Assembly (NCBI RefSeq): GCF_001999765.1
Contig: NZ_KV908333.1
Location: forward strand, 1 to 48,340
Length of the DNA stretch: 48,340 nt
Direction: 5' to 3'
Origin: Sinomonas mesophila
Lineage (GTDB): Bacteria > Actinomycetota > Actinomycetes > Actinomycetales > Micrococcaceae
Shown here piece by piece: positions 24,038-31,153 of this stretch. The position numbers and the translations under genes are program-made. Each line of letters starts with the position of its first letter. Positions within the stretch are counted from its first letter, which is position 1. The notes below the pieces were generated by a model that worked only from the letters and a program-made list of their open reading frames with translations, did no database searches and had not been told where the DNA came from.

Positions 24038-24050
24038 TAGGATGGGCGGC
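24038..24050 (+). promoter_or_regulatory. Leaderless promoter (-10) of glmS
   Basis: TAGGAT (24038-24043) ends seven bases before the ATG that gives the required N-terminal Met-Cys. This decides the start against the in-frame GTG/ATG codons upstream. Confidence 0.6.
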
Positions 24051-25922
24051 ATGTGTGGAATCGTCGGCTACGTGGGCCGCGCCGAGGCGCGCCCTAGCCA
24101 CAGTGCCCTGGACGTTGTGATCGAAGGACTGCGCCGCCTCGAGTACCGCGGATATGACTCCGCGGGGGTGGCCGTGGTGGCCGAGGGCTCGATCGAGTCC
24201 CGGAAGAAGGCCGGCAAGCTCGCCAACCTCGAGAAGGAGCTCTCGGAGCACCCGCTCCCCGAGAGCCTGACCGGCATCGGCCACACCCGCTGGGCCACGC
24301 ACGGCGGCCCGACGGACGCCAACGCGCACCCGCACTTGGCCGACGGCGGGAAGCTCGCGGTCATCCACAACGGCATCATCGAGAACTACGCCTCCCTCAA
24401 GGCCGAGCTCCAGGCCAAGGGCGTCGAGTTCCTCTCCGAGACGGACACCGAGGTCGCCGCGGCGCTCATCGGCGAGATGTACCGCGGCGCGGCCGACGGC
24501 GACATCACCAAGGCGATGCAGCTCGCCTGCCAGCGGCTCGAGGGAGCGTTCACGCTCCTCGCCATCCACGGGGAGCAGCCCGGCGTCGTGGTGGCCGCGC
24601 GGCGGAACTCGCCGCTCGTCGTCGGGCTCGGCGACGGCGAGAACTTCCTCGGCTCCGACGTCTCGGGCTTCATCGACCACACGCGCCGCGCCGTCGAGCT
24701 CGGCCAGGACCAGATCGTGACGATCACGCCGGAGACGTTCGAGGTCACCGACTTCTTCGGCAAGCCCGCCCAGGGCAAGGAGTTCGAGGTCTCGTGGGAC
24801 GCGGCCTCGGCGGAGAAGGGCGGCTTCCCCTCCTTCATGGAGAAGGAAATCCACGACCAGCCGGCCGCCGTGCACGATACGCTCCTGGGCCGCTCCGACA
24901 AGTCCGGCCGGCTCGTCCTCGACGAGCTGCGGATCGACCCTGAGGAGCTCAAGCGGGTCGACAAGATCATCGTCCTCGCGTGCGGCACCGCCGCGTACGC
25001 GGGCCTCGTGGCGAAGTACGCGATCGAGAACTGGTGCCGGATCCCGACCGAGGTCGAGCTCGCGCATGAGTTCCGCTACCGCGACCCGATCGTGGACGCG
25101 AACACCCTCGTCGTCTCGATCAGCCAGTCCGGCGAGACCATGGACACGCTCATGGCCGTGCGCTACGCCCGCGAGCAGGGCGCCAAGACGATCTCGATCT
25201 GCAACACGAACGGGTCAACGATCCCGCGCGAGTCCGACGCCGTGCTGTACACGCACGCGGGCCCGGAGATCGCTGTCGCCTCGACCAAGGCGTTCCTGGC
25301 CCAGATCACCGCCGCGTACCTGCTGGGCCTCTACCTGGCACAGCTGCGCGGGAACATCTTCACGGGCCAGATCAAGGACGTCCTCGCGGACCTCGCCAAG
25401 ATCCCGAAGAAGATCCAGAAGGTCCTCGACTCCGCCGGCCCGCTGCGCGAGCTCGCCCGGAGCATGAAGGACGAGAAGTCCGTCCTGTTCCTCGGCCGGC
25501 ACGTGGGCTTCCCGGTCGCGCTCGAGGGCGCGCTCAAGCTCAAGGAGATCGCGTACATCCACGCCGAGGGTTTCGCCGCGGGCGAGCTCAAGCACGGCCC
25601 GATCGCGCTCATCGACGAGGGGCAGCCCGTGTTCGTCGTCGTGCCGTCGCCGCGCGGGCGCAACTCGCTGCACGCGAAGGTCGTCTCCAACATCCAGGAG
25701 GTGCGGGCCCGCGGGGCGCGCACGCTCGTGATCGCGGAGGAGGGCGACGAGGACGTGCGCGAGTACGCGGAGCACGTCTTCTACGTCCCCGAGACCCCGG
25801 TGCTGCTCATGCCGCTCCTGACGACGGTCCCGCTGCAGATCTTCGCGGCCGAGCTCGCCTCCGCGAAGGGCTACGACGTGGACCAGCCGCGCAACCTCGC
25901 GAAGTCCGTCACCGTCGAGTAG
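24051..25922 (+). CDS. glmS: Glutamine-fructose-6-phosphate aminotransferase (isomerizing)
   Basis: A 623-residue enzyme making glucosamine-6-phosphate from fructose-6-phosphate and glutamine. The N-terminal glutaminase domain starts MCGIVGYVGR, with Cys2 as the nucleophile after Met removal, and has GIGHTRWATHGGPTD and HNGIIENY. Two SIS sugar-isomerase domains follow (about 290-430 and 460-600), with SISQSGETMDTL and HAEGFAAGELKHGPIALID. The C-terminus DQPRNLAKSVTVE is the family tail that closes the active site. It supplies GlmM. No glmS ribozyme is expected or seen in this actinobacterium. Confidence 0.97.
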   Translation: MCGIVGYVGRAEARPSHSALDVVIEGLRRLEYRGYDSAGVAVVAEGSIESRKKAGKLANLEKELSEHPLPESLTGIGHTRWATHGGPTDANAHPHLADGGKLAVIHNGIIENYASLKAELQAKGVEFLSETDTEVAAALIGEMYRGAADGDITKAMQLACQRLEGAFTLLAIHGEQPGVVVAARRNSPLVVGLGDGENFLGSDVSGFIDHTRRAVELGQDQIVTITPETFEVTDFFGKPAQGKEFEVSWDAASAEKGGFPSFMEKEIHDQPAAVHDTLLGRSDKSGRLVLDELRIDPEELKRVDKIIVLACGTAAYAGLVAKYAIENWCRIPTEVELAHEFRYRDPIVDANTLVVSISQSGETMDTLMAVRYAREQGAKTISICNTNGSTIPRESDAVLYTHAGPEIAVASTKAFLAQITAAYLLGLYLAQLRGNIFTGQIKDVLADLAKIPKKIQKVLDSAGPLRELARSMKDEKSVLFLGRHVGFPVALEGALKLKEIAYIHAEGFAAGELKHGPIALIDEGQPVFVVVPSPRGRNSLHAKVVSNIQEVRARGARTLVIAEEGDEDVREYAEHVFYVPETPVLLMPLLTTVPLQIFAAELASAKGYDVDQPRNLAKSVTVE

Positions 25923-25936
25923 CCCCCTCCTCCGTT

Positions 25937-26035
25937 TCGGGTACGCATCTCGACGCGGAATCCCCATCTCGGGTGCACTGTGGTCTGGCCGCCGTGTACC
26001 CGAGATGCGTTTAAGGCGTCGAGATGCGTACCCGA
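25937..26035. repeat. Family B nested palindrome after glmS
   Basis: Outer arms of 19 bases (25937-25955 and 26017-26035) are perfect complements starting TCGGGTACGCATCTCGACG. Inner arms (about 25965-25974 and 25998-26007) repeat the CATCTCGGGT theme. A similar element of about 105 bases lies at 38645-38749. It can terminate glmS transcripts. Confidence 0.75.
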
Positions 26036-26076
26036 GAGTGAAGGGCGACGCGGCGGGTTGGGTCGCGCGGGAGCGG

Positions 26077-26310
26077 TCAGTCCTTGCGGTGCCGGCCGTG
26101 GCGGTGGACCTCGTGGCCCTCCTTCTCGTACGGGTCTCGGGTCACCTCGATCCAGTAGCTCTCCCGGCCCCGCAGACGCGTGCCGGGCCCTGGGATCTGG
26201 GCCGCGGCCAGGTTCGGCATGGCCGGATCACGCCCGGAACCGTGCGTCGCCCCGCCGGACCAGTGCAGCCGCTCCGTGGCGGGAGACCTCCACATGCGGA
26301 ACAGTCGCAT
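26077..26310 (-). CDS. Small basic protein with His-rich tail (77 aa)
   Basis: A 77-residue frame with a strong ribosome site (GAGGAGG, eight bases before the ATG at 26310). The middle is Gly/Arg-rich, followed by GRESYWIEVTRDPYEKEG, a conserved-looking block, and a tail HEVHRHGRHRKD. It has no signal peptide or membrane segment. The tail could bind metal or nucleic acid. No family is recognised. It lies between glmS and a deacetylase gene on the opposite strand to glmS. A GTG three codons upstream would overlap the ribosome site and is less likely. Confidence 0.6.
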   Translation of the reverse strand: MRLFRMWRSPATERLHWSGGATHGSGRDPAMPNLAAAQIPGPGTRLRGRESYWIEVTRDPYEKEGHEVHRHGRHRKD

Positions 26311-26366
26311 TGCCAACACCTCCTCGGGGATGTACTACCCATTGTCGCGCGTGTCGCACGGGAACG

Positions 26367-27395
26367 TCAGAGCAGAGCCTCGAGCGTCACGAAGCCGTAG
26401 CCCGCCGCCCGGAGCTGGGCGATGAGCGCGGGGAGGGCGTCGGCGTCGAGCGTCGAGCCGTCCTCAGGGTGCGAGCCAACGTGCATGAGCGCGATCAGCC
26501 CGTGCTGCGCCGCGCCCATGACCCGGGACACGACGAAGTCAGGCCCGCGTGTGCCGCCCATCGTGCCCTGCCAGCCGAGGGAGTCGACGGTCCAGCGCAC
26601 CGCCGCGTACCCGTTGGCATTGACGGCGGCGATCGTGCGGGCGTCCCGGTCGCCGTACGGGAAGCGGAACAGCGGCCGCGGGTCGGCGCCGACCGCCATG
26701 ATCGCTGCCTGCGCGCGGGCGAGGTCCGTGCCGATCTCGGCGTCGCTCAGTCCGGTGAACGCCGCGTGCGTCATCGAGTGGCTGGCGAGCCGGTGGCCGG
26801 CGGCCGCAATCCCGGCGACCCCGCCCGGATTGGCCAGGGCCCACTGGCCCGTCACGAAGAACGTGGCCGGGACGCCTTCGTCCCGCAGTGTCGCGAGGAT
26901 CGAGGGGAGCCCGGCGCTGCTCGCGCCTGCGTCGAAGGTCAGCGCCGCGATGCGTTGGGTGGTCGGGATCCTTTCGATGTCGAGGCCGCGCAGCGCGTCC
27001 GGGAGGGCGTTCGACGGCGGCGGCACCGGCTGCGGGCTCGGCGCCTGGGAGCCAGGCTGAGGCGGAGGAGCAGGTGCGGGGACCGGGGTGTCGGCCGGGC
27101 CCGGCTCCTCCCCGGGCGCGGGCTCCCCGGGGGTTCCGTGCCCCGGCGGCGGCGCGGGGATGCCAGTGGGGTCCGCGGACTCCGTCGGGGCCGGCTCGCC
27201 AGAGGCGATGGAACCCTGCTGACCGCTGCCGGTCGCGGGCCCTGCGGACGCGGGCGCGCCCGTCGTCGGCGGCGGAGCCGCTCCCTCCAGGGCAGCCGGA
27301 CGCAGCACAGCGATGGCGACCGCCGCGGCCACGAGCAGCAGCGCGGCGATTGCCGAGACAACGAGGGCGAGCCGTCGCCCGCCGAGAACCGCCAT
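26367..27395 (-). CDS. NodB-domain polysaccharide deacetylase, membrane-anchored
   Basis: A 342-residue protein with an N-terminal membrane anchor (ALVVSAIAALLLVAAAVAIAV) and a Pro/Gly-rich linker (about 35-135). A NodB domain follows. Motif 1 reads ALTFDAGAS: the first Asp is kept, while the second, metal-binding Asp of TFDDG is Ala, as in one subgroup of the family. Motif 2 is HSMTH and motif 3 RFPYGDRD. The domain would remove acetyl groups from cell-wall or capsule GlcNAc. The ATG at 27395 has AGGGG upstream, and CATAAT (27412-27417) may be its -10. Confidence 0.85.
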   Translation of the reverse strand: MAVLGGRRLALVVSAIAALLLVAAAVAIAVLRPAALEGAAPPPTTGAPASAGPATGSGQQGSIASGEPAPTESADPTGIPAPPPGHGTPGEPAPGEEPGPADTPVPAPAPPPQPGSQAPSPQPVPPPSNALPDALRGLDIERIPTTQRIAALTFDAGASSAGLPSILATLRDEGVPATFFVTGQWALANPGGVAGIAAAGHRLASHSMTHAAFTGLSDAEIGTDLARAQAAIMAVGADPRPLFRFPYGDRDARTIAAVNANGYAAVRWTVDSLGWQGTMGGTRGPDFVVSRVMGAAQHGLIALMHVGSHPEDGSTLDADALPALIAQLRAAGYGFVTLEALL

Positions 27396-27595
27396 GGCGC
27401 ACCCCTGGGGATTATGCCTCGACGGTACGCCTGCTGGAGTCGTGTGGCGAGTGAGGCTGGGCCGGGTGGGCTGGCTGTCCCTACCTGCTCCGAAGAGCCC
27501 GGGAACGACGGCGTCAGCCGGTGGCGGGGAACACGGACGTGGGGCGCCCCGTTGCTGGGTGTATGGGAGCAGCGAACGCCAAGCGCATGAACCAC

Positions 27596-28543
27596 ATGAA
27601 TGCCGCGTACTACACGGGCTTCGGCGGCCCCGAGGTCCTCCGGTTCGGCGAGCAGCCCGTGCCGAAGGTCCCGCCCGGCTGGGTGCTCGTGCGCGTCATG
27701 GCGGCGGGCGTGAACCCCGTTGACTGGAAGCTCATGGACGGTTCCCTGGACGCCATTCTCGACACGGTCTTTCCCGCGGTCCCCGGGTGGGACGTGGCCG
27801 GCGTCATCGAGCGCGTCGGCCTAGACACCCCAGAATTCAGCCCGGGGGACGAGGTCGTCGGCTACGCCCGCAAGGAGGTCGTGCGGGGCGGGACGTTCGC
27901 CGAGTACGTCGCGCTGCCGGCGGAGTCGCTGGCTCCCCGGCCGCGCGAGGGCTCGTGGGAGGCGGCCGCAGCGCTCCCGCTGGCCGGGATGACGGCGCTG
28001 CGGGCCCTCGAGCGCGCCGGGGCCGGCGCAGGCGAGCCGCGCACCGTGCTCGTCCACGCGGCCGCCGGCGGCGTCGGCCAGTTCGCCGTCAAGGCCGCGA
28101 CGGCCTTTGGCCATCGGGTGATCGGGACCGCCTCGCCGGCCAACCACGGTTTCCTCGCCGAGCTCGGGGCCGAGCCCGTCGACTACCACGGGGACTGGCC
28201 AGCGCGGGTCCGCGAGCTCGCGCCGGAGGGGGTCGACGCCGTCGTCGACTTCGTGGGCGGCGTCGTGCGGGACAGCCGCGCGCTCCTGCGCGAGGGCGGC
28301 GGGCTCGTCTCGAGCGTCGACCCGGTGGTCGTCAAGCGCGGCGGGACGCTCTCGTGGCTGCGGGCCGACGGCGCCCTCCTGGCGCGCGTCGTCGAGCTCG
28401 TGGACAGCGGCGCCGTCGCCCTCGACGAGCCCGCCGTCTACCCGCTCGCCGGCGCCGCGGCCGCGCTCGAAGCGAGCCGCGCGGGCCACGCGCGGGGGAA
28501 GCTCGCCCTCCGCGTCGCGGAGGGCGTGACCCCGGATCCCTGA
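27596..28543 (+). CDS. Zinc-less MDR NADP-dependent oxidoreductase (quinone-oxidoreductase-like)
   Basis: A protein of about 315 residues. The N-terminal GroES-like part begins AAYYTGFGGPEVLRFGE, carries VMAAGVNPVDWKLMDG and lacks the zinc Cys residues. The Rossmann part has VLVHAAAGGVGQFAVKAA for NADPH binding. Enzymes of this subgroup reduce quinones or activated double bonds. ATG 27596 gives the usual family start; ATG 27587 and 27563 are in-frame alternatives. The gene precedes the biosynthetic cluster and is separated from it by tandem repeats and a strong hairpin, so membership in the cluster is doubtful. Confidence 0.85.
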   Translation: MNAAYYTGFGGPEVLRFGEQPVPKVPPGWVLVRVMAAGVNPVDWKLMDGSLDAILDTVFPAVPGWDVAGVIERVGLDTPEFSPGDEVVGYARKEVVRGGTFAEYVALPAESLAPRPREGSWEAAAALPLAGMTALRALERAGAGAGEPRTVLVHAAAGGVGQFAVKAATAFGHRVIGTASPANHGFLAELGAEPVDYHGDWPARVRELAPEGVDAVVDFVGGVVRDSRALLREGGGLVSSVDPVVVKRGGTLSWLRADGALLARVVELVDSGAVALDEPAVYPLAGAAAALEASRAGHARGKLALRVAEGVTPDP

Positions 28544-28586
28544 GATGTGACCCCGCATCCTTGGGATGTGACCCCGCGTTGGGGAT
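28526..28586. repeat. Tandem 21-base repeats across the oxidoreductase stop codon
   Basis: Three units of about 21 bases start GTGACCCC(G)CATC at 28526, 28547 and 28568 (last one 19 bases). The first contains the stop codon of the gene. Similar units occur at 30577-30639. Confidence 0.7.
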
Positions 28587-28589
28587 GAC

Positions 28590-28634
28590 GCACGACGGCG
28601 GGCCGCACCACTGTGGTGCGGCCCGCCGTCGTGC
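28590..28634. terminator. Perfect 22-bp palindrome upstream of the cluster
   Basis: Bases 28590-28611 and 28613-28634 are exact complements around a single central base. No U-tract follows. It probably ends oxidoreductase transcripts and isolates the biosynthetic cluster. Confidence 0.75.
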
Positions 28635-28671
28635 GCACACCCGACCGGCTCAGCGGTCGGCTCAGCGGGTC

Positions 28672-28691
28672 CCTACTGCAGGCGCAGTAGG
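28672..28691. promoter_or_regulatory. Inverted repeat just upstream of the cluster promoter
   Basis: CCTACTGC and GCAGTAGG are perfect complements separated by four bases, ending six bases before the -35 hexamer. The position suits an activator site. No regulator gene lies in the cluster. Confidence 0.5.
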
Positions 28692-28697
28692 CCGAGC

Positions 28698-28726
28698 TTG
28701 GAATTTAGAAAATCATTGGATAAATT
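28698..28726 (+). promoter_or_regulatory. Promoter of the biosynthetic cluster
   Basis: TTGGAA (28698-28703), a 17-base spacer, then TAAATT (28721-28726), in an A/T-rich patch that stands out from its surroundings. It is followed by a roughly 100-base leader with a small hairpin (GAGGCG/CGCCTC near 28790). Confidence 0.6.
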
Positions 28727-28835
28727 ACCCTGAACCCCTTCCCATTCCATTCCGATGCGGGGACAGTAGTTCACGGAGAGCCCACGCGAGGCGCTTCGCC
28801 TCGGGACATGGGGAGTCCCGGCATTGGGGGGAACA

Positions 28836-29624
28836 ATGGAACGCTTGCAAGGACGCGTGGCGCTCGTCACGGGCGGGTCCGGAGGGATCGGCCGCGCGAT
28901 CTGCCTGCGGCTCGCGGCCGACGGCGCTCAGGTCGCCGTCCACTACCGGACCGGCAAGGACGCAGCGCAGGATGTCGTCGAGCAGATCGTCCGCGCGGGC
29001 GGCACGGCCACGGCCGTGGGCGGAGACGTCTCCGACGCCGCGGACGCCGCACGCATCGTCGACGAGGCCATCGGCGCGGGGGACCGCCTCGACATCCTGG
29101 TCAACAACGCGGGGGCCACGCGCAACCGGCTCATCGACGACATGGTCGAGGCCGACTGGCTCGACATCATGCGCATCAACCTCGGCGGCGTGTTCAACTG
29201 CACCCGCGCCGCGGCGTCGCGGATGCGCGGGGGAGGCTCGATCATCAACGTCTCGTCGATCATGAGCGTCAACGGCTGGCGGGGCTGCTCCGCGTACTCG
29301 ATGTCCAAGGCCGCGATCAACGCGTTCACGCGCTCGTGCGCGATCGAGTACGCGCGGTTCGGCCTGCGCGTCAACGCCGTCCTGCCCGGCTTCGTGGAGA
29401 CGGACCTCGTGTCCGACCTCATGGCGAAGGACGGCGGGCGGGGCATCCGCGCCCAGCTGCCCACGCGGCGCTCGGCGCCCGCAGACGAGGTCGCGGACGT
29501 CGTCGCCTACCTCGCCCAGGAGGGGCCGTCCCAGCTGACGGGCGCGCTCCTGCCGGTCGACGGCGGCGCGACCGCGACGCTGCTGCTCGGCCATCCGAAC
29601 AGCTCCGCGGGCCGCACTCGCTGA
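28836..29624 (+). CDS. SDR-family 3-oxoacyl-ACP reductase (FabG-like ketoreductase)
   Basis: A 262-residue short-chain dehydrogenase. Cofactor motif VTGGSGGIGRAI near the start, NNAG in the middle and the catalytic Ser-Tyr-Lys set in VSSIMSVNG...AYSMSKAAIN are all present. As first gene of the cluster it would reduce beta-ketoacyl-ACP to beta-hydroxyacyl-ACP with NADPH. GGGGGGA precedes the ATG at 28836; a TTG twelve bases upstream is not needed. The spacer to the ACP gene (169 bases) includes three tandem 17-base repeats. Confidence 0.9.
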   Translation: MERLQGRVALVTGGSGGIGRAICLRLAADGAQVAVHYRTGKDAAQDVVEQIVRAGGTATAVGGDVSDAADAARIVDEAIGAGDRLDILVNNAGATRNRLIDDMVEADWLDIMRINLGGVFNCTRAAASRMRGGGSIINVSSIMSVNGWRGCSAYSMSKAAINAFTRSCAIEYARFGLRVNAVLPGFVETDLVSDLMAKDGGRGIRAQLPTRRSAPADEVADVVAYLAQEGPSQLTGALLPVDGGATATLLLGHPNSSAGRTR

Positions 29625-29669
29625 CACTGGCGGCCCGCTGACGACGGCGGCCCGCTGACATCGGCGGCC
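29619..29669. repeat. Tandem 17-base repeats across the ketoreductase stop codon
   Basis: Three adjacent units, 29619-29635, 29636-29652 and 29653-29669, share CGCTGAC..xGGCGGCC. The first contains the TGA stop of the ketoreductase gene. Nothing else is visible in the remaining spacer before the ACP ribosome site. Confidence 0.7.
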
Positions 29670-29793
29670 TGCCGCCACAACACCACACCAGACCCGTGCG
29701 CTTCTGGCGCGCGAGGGCACGCCCTGCAGGGCCGTGTCCCGATGGCCCCTGCCCACCCACACGGCGGGCGGGCACCTACGAGAAGGAGCAACC

Positions 29794-30201
29794 ATGACCG
29801 CAGTCACCGAATCCTCCGCCCTGACGAGCGTGCAGAACATCGTCGCCGACGCCCTCGCGCTCGACTTGGACGAGGTCACCCCGGAGTCGACGCTCTTCGT
29901 CGACCTCGGCACCGAGTCGATCGACCTCCTGGACTTCCTCTTCCGCATCGAGCAGGAGCTCGGCGTGAAGATCCAGGCCGCCCAGCTGAGCGAGATCATC
30001 CAGGGCGGCATCCCCGACGAGGAGTTCGGGACGCCCGAGGGCATGGTGAGCAGCGTGGGCCTCGCCCAGTTGAAGAAGACCATGCCGCAGATCGACGAAG
30101 AGGCCCTCGCCGGGAAGCTCCCCGCCGAGGACGTCATGAACCACTTCACCGTCGGCAACCTCGCCGCGATCGTCGCCGCGCATGGCGCAGACCGCTCCTG
30201 A
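29794..30201 (+). CDS. Acyl carrier protein with a long insertion
   Basis: A 135-residue ACP, well above the usual 75-90. Helix I, LFVDLGTESIDLLDFLF with Ser42 as the phosphopantetheine site, and the last-helix motif FTVGNLAAIV are all seen. The distance from Ser42 to that motif is about 77 residues against about 27 in E. coli AcpP, so roughly 50 residues are inserted in the helix II/III region (about 66-115). The residue before Ser42 is Glu, not the common Asp. AAGGAG precedes the ATG at 29794. The gene overlaps acpS by 20 bases, so its product is probably activated by it. The insertion could be a docking element for the cluster's KS or dehydratase partners. Confidence 0.85.
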   Translation: MTAVTESSALTSVQNIVADALALDLDEVTPESTLFVDLGTESIDLLDFLFRIEQELGVKIQAAQLSEIIQGGIPDEEFGTPEGMVSSVGLAQLKKTMPQIDEEALAGKLPAEDVMNHFTVGNLAAIVAAHGADRS

Positions 30202-30580
30202 GCCTCGCATCGGGGTGGACCTCGTCGCCGTCGCCCGCATCGAGCGGATCGTGCACGACGGCGGGGGCCTCCTCGGCGCGGTCTTCTCGCCCGAGGAGCT
30301 GGCCGGGGGCACGGGCGCCGAGTACCTGGCCGGCCGGTTCGCCGGGAAGGAGGCCGTCGCGAAGGTCCTCGGCACGGGCTTCTCCCGCGGTGTGGGGCCC
30401 CTCGAGATCGAGGTCCTGCGCGGCCGGCTCGGGTCGCCGCGCGTCCGGCTCACGGGGGCCGCCGCGGCCTCCGCCGAGGCACAGGGCCTGGGCCCGATCG
30501 ACCTCTCCATCTCACACACGGGCGGCATCGCCGTCTGCGTGGCCGTCGCCGCCGCACCAGCGGTGGCCTCAGAGGAATGA
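30182..30580 (+). CDS. acpS: Holo-ACP synthase
   Basis: A 132-residue AcpS-type phosphopantetheinyl transferase. RIGVDLVAVARIERI holds the Mg-binding Asp, and the second motif RFAGKEAVAKVLG has the catalytic Glu and Lys. The fold ends with a ISHTGGIAVCVAVA strand. It moves 4'-phosphopantetheine from CoA to the ACP Ser. Actinobacteria often have a housekeeping acpS downstream of glmS. This copy sits inside the cluster and overlaps the ACP gene, so it may be dedicated to it or may be the only acpS. The stop codon lies within a tandem repeat. Confidence 0.9.
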   Translation: MAQTAPEPRIGVDLVAVARIERIVHDGGGLLGAVFSPEELAGGTGAEYLAGRFAGKEAVAKVLGTGFSRGVGPLEIEVLRGRLGSPRVRLTGAAAASAEAQGLGPIDLSISHTGGIAVCVAVAAAPAVASEE

Positions 30581-30639
30581 CCCCGCATCGCAGGGACGTG
30601 ACCCCGCATCGCTGGGACGTGACCCCGCATCCAGACCTG
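30577..30639. repeat. Tandem 21-base repeats across the acpS stop codon
   Basis: Three units, 30577-30597, 30598-30618 and 30619-30639, share TGACCCCGCATC. The first contains the acpS stop. The same unit is found at 28526-28586. Confidence 0.75.
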
Positions 30640-30685
30640 GGACGGGGAGTCACACCCCTGCCACCACTCACCGCAAAGGATCCCC

Positions 30686-31153
30686 ATGAGATTCCACCTC
30701 ATCGACCGGGTGACCGAGATCGACCCGGGGCGCGGGCTCCGAGCCCGCAAGCTCACGAGCCACGCCGAGCCGTACTGGCGCTCGGCCCGCATGCCCGTGC
30801 CGCTCATCGTCGAGTCCTTCTGCCAGGCCGCCGCGTGGCTCATCTATGCGGGCAGCGGCGGCCGCGAGCGCGGGCTCGTTCTGCAGTTCGGGCACATCGA
30901 GGCCCACGGCCCCGTCCTGGCCGGCGACGTCGTCGACATCGCGGTGGACGTTGTCTCCGCCACCGACACGTCGATGGTCGTCCGCGGGACCGCGAGCGTG
31001 GACGGCGTCATCGTCGTAACGCTCGAGGACATCATGTGCGCGATCACCGAGGCCGGGGGCCTCGAGGATACCCGCTCAACGTCAGACCGCCAGGCCACTG
31101 TCTTTGCGGGAACCGTCGTTGCGGATACCGCGTCTGCGGGGGCCGCGGCATGA
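30686..31153 (+). CDS. Hotdog-fold dehydratase-like protein with Glu but no catalytic His (DH1)
   Basis: A 155-residue FabZ-like protein. It aligns at HLIDRVTEIDPGRGLRARK and at MPVPLIVESFCQAAAWLI, where Glu43 matches the catalytic Glu68 of E. coli FabZ. The adjacent GHFPG segment that carries the catalytic His is replaced and shortened (EPYWRSARMP). A long C-terminal tail is low-complexity. Alone it should be inactive. The second hotdog protein of the cluster (32399-32917) has the opposite defect, so a heterodimer is inferred. AAAGGA precedes the ATG at 30686, and the stop overlaps the KS start by four bases. Confidence 0.8.
   Translation: MRFHLIDRVTEIDPGRGLRARKLTSHAEPYWRSARMPVPLIVESFCQAAAWLIYAGSGGRERGLVLQFGHIEAHGPVLAGDVVDIAVDVVSATDTSMVVRGTASVDGVIVVTLEDIMCAITEAGGLEDTRSTSDRQATVFAGTVVADTASAGAAA

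Noticed and set aside
23981-24050. glmS ribozyme
   Set aside because: The spacer is only 70 bases and shows a leaderless promoter; no ribozyme core is visible.
28526-30639. CRISPR-like short repeats
   Set aside because: The units are directly adjacent with no spacers, too few, and no cas gene is present.
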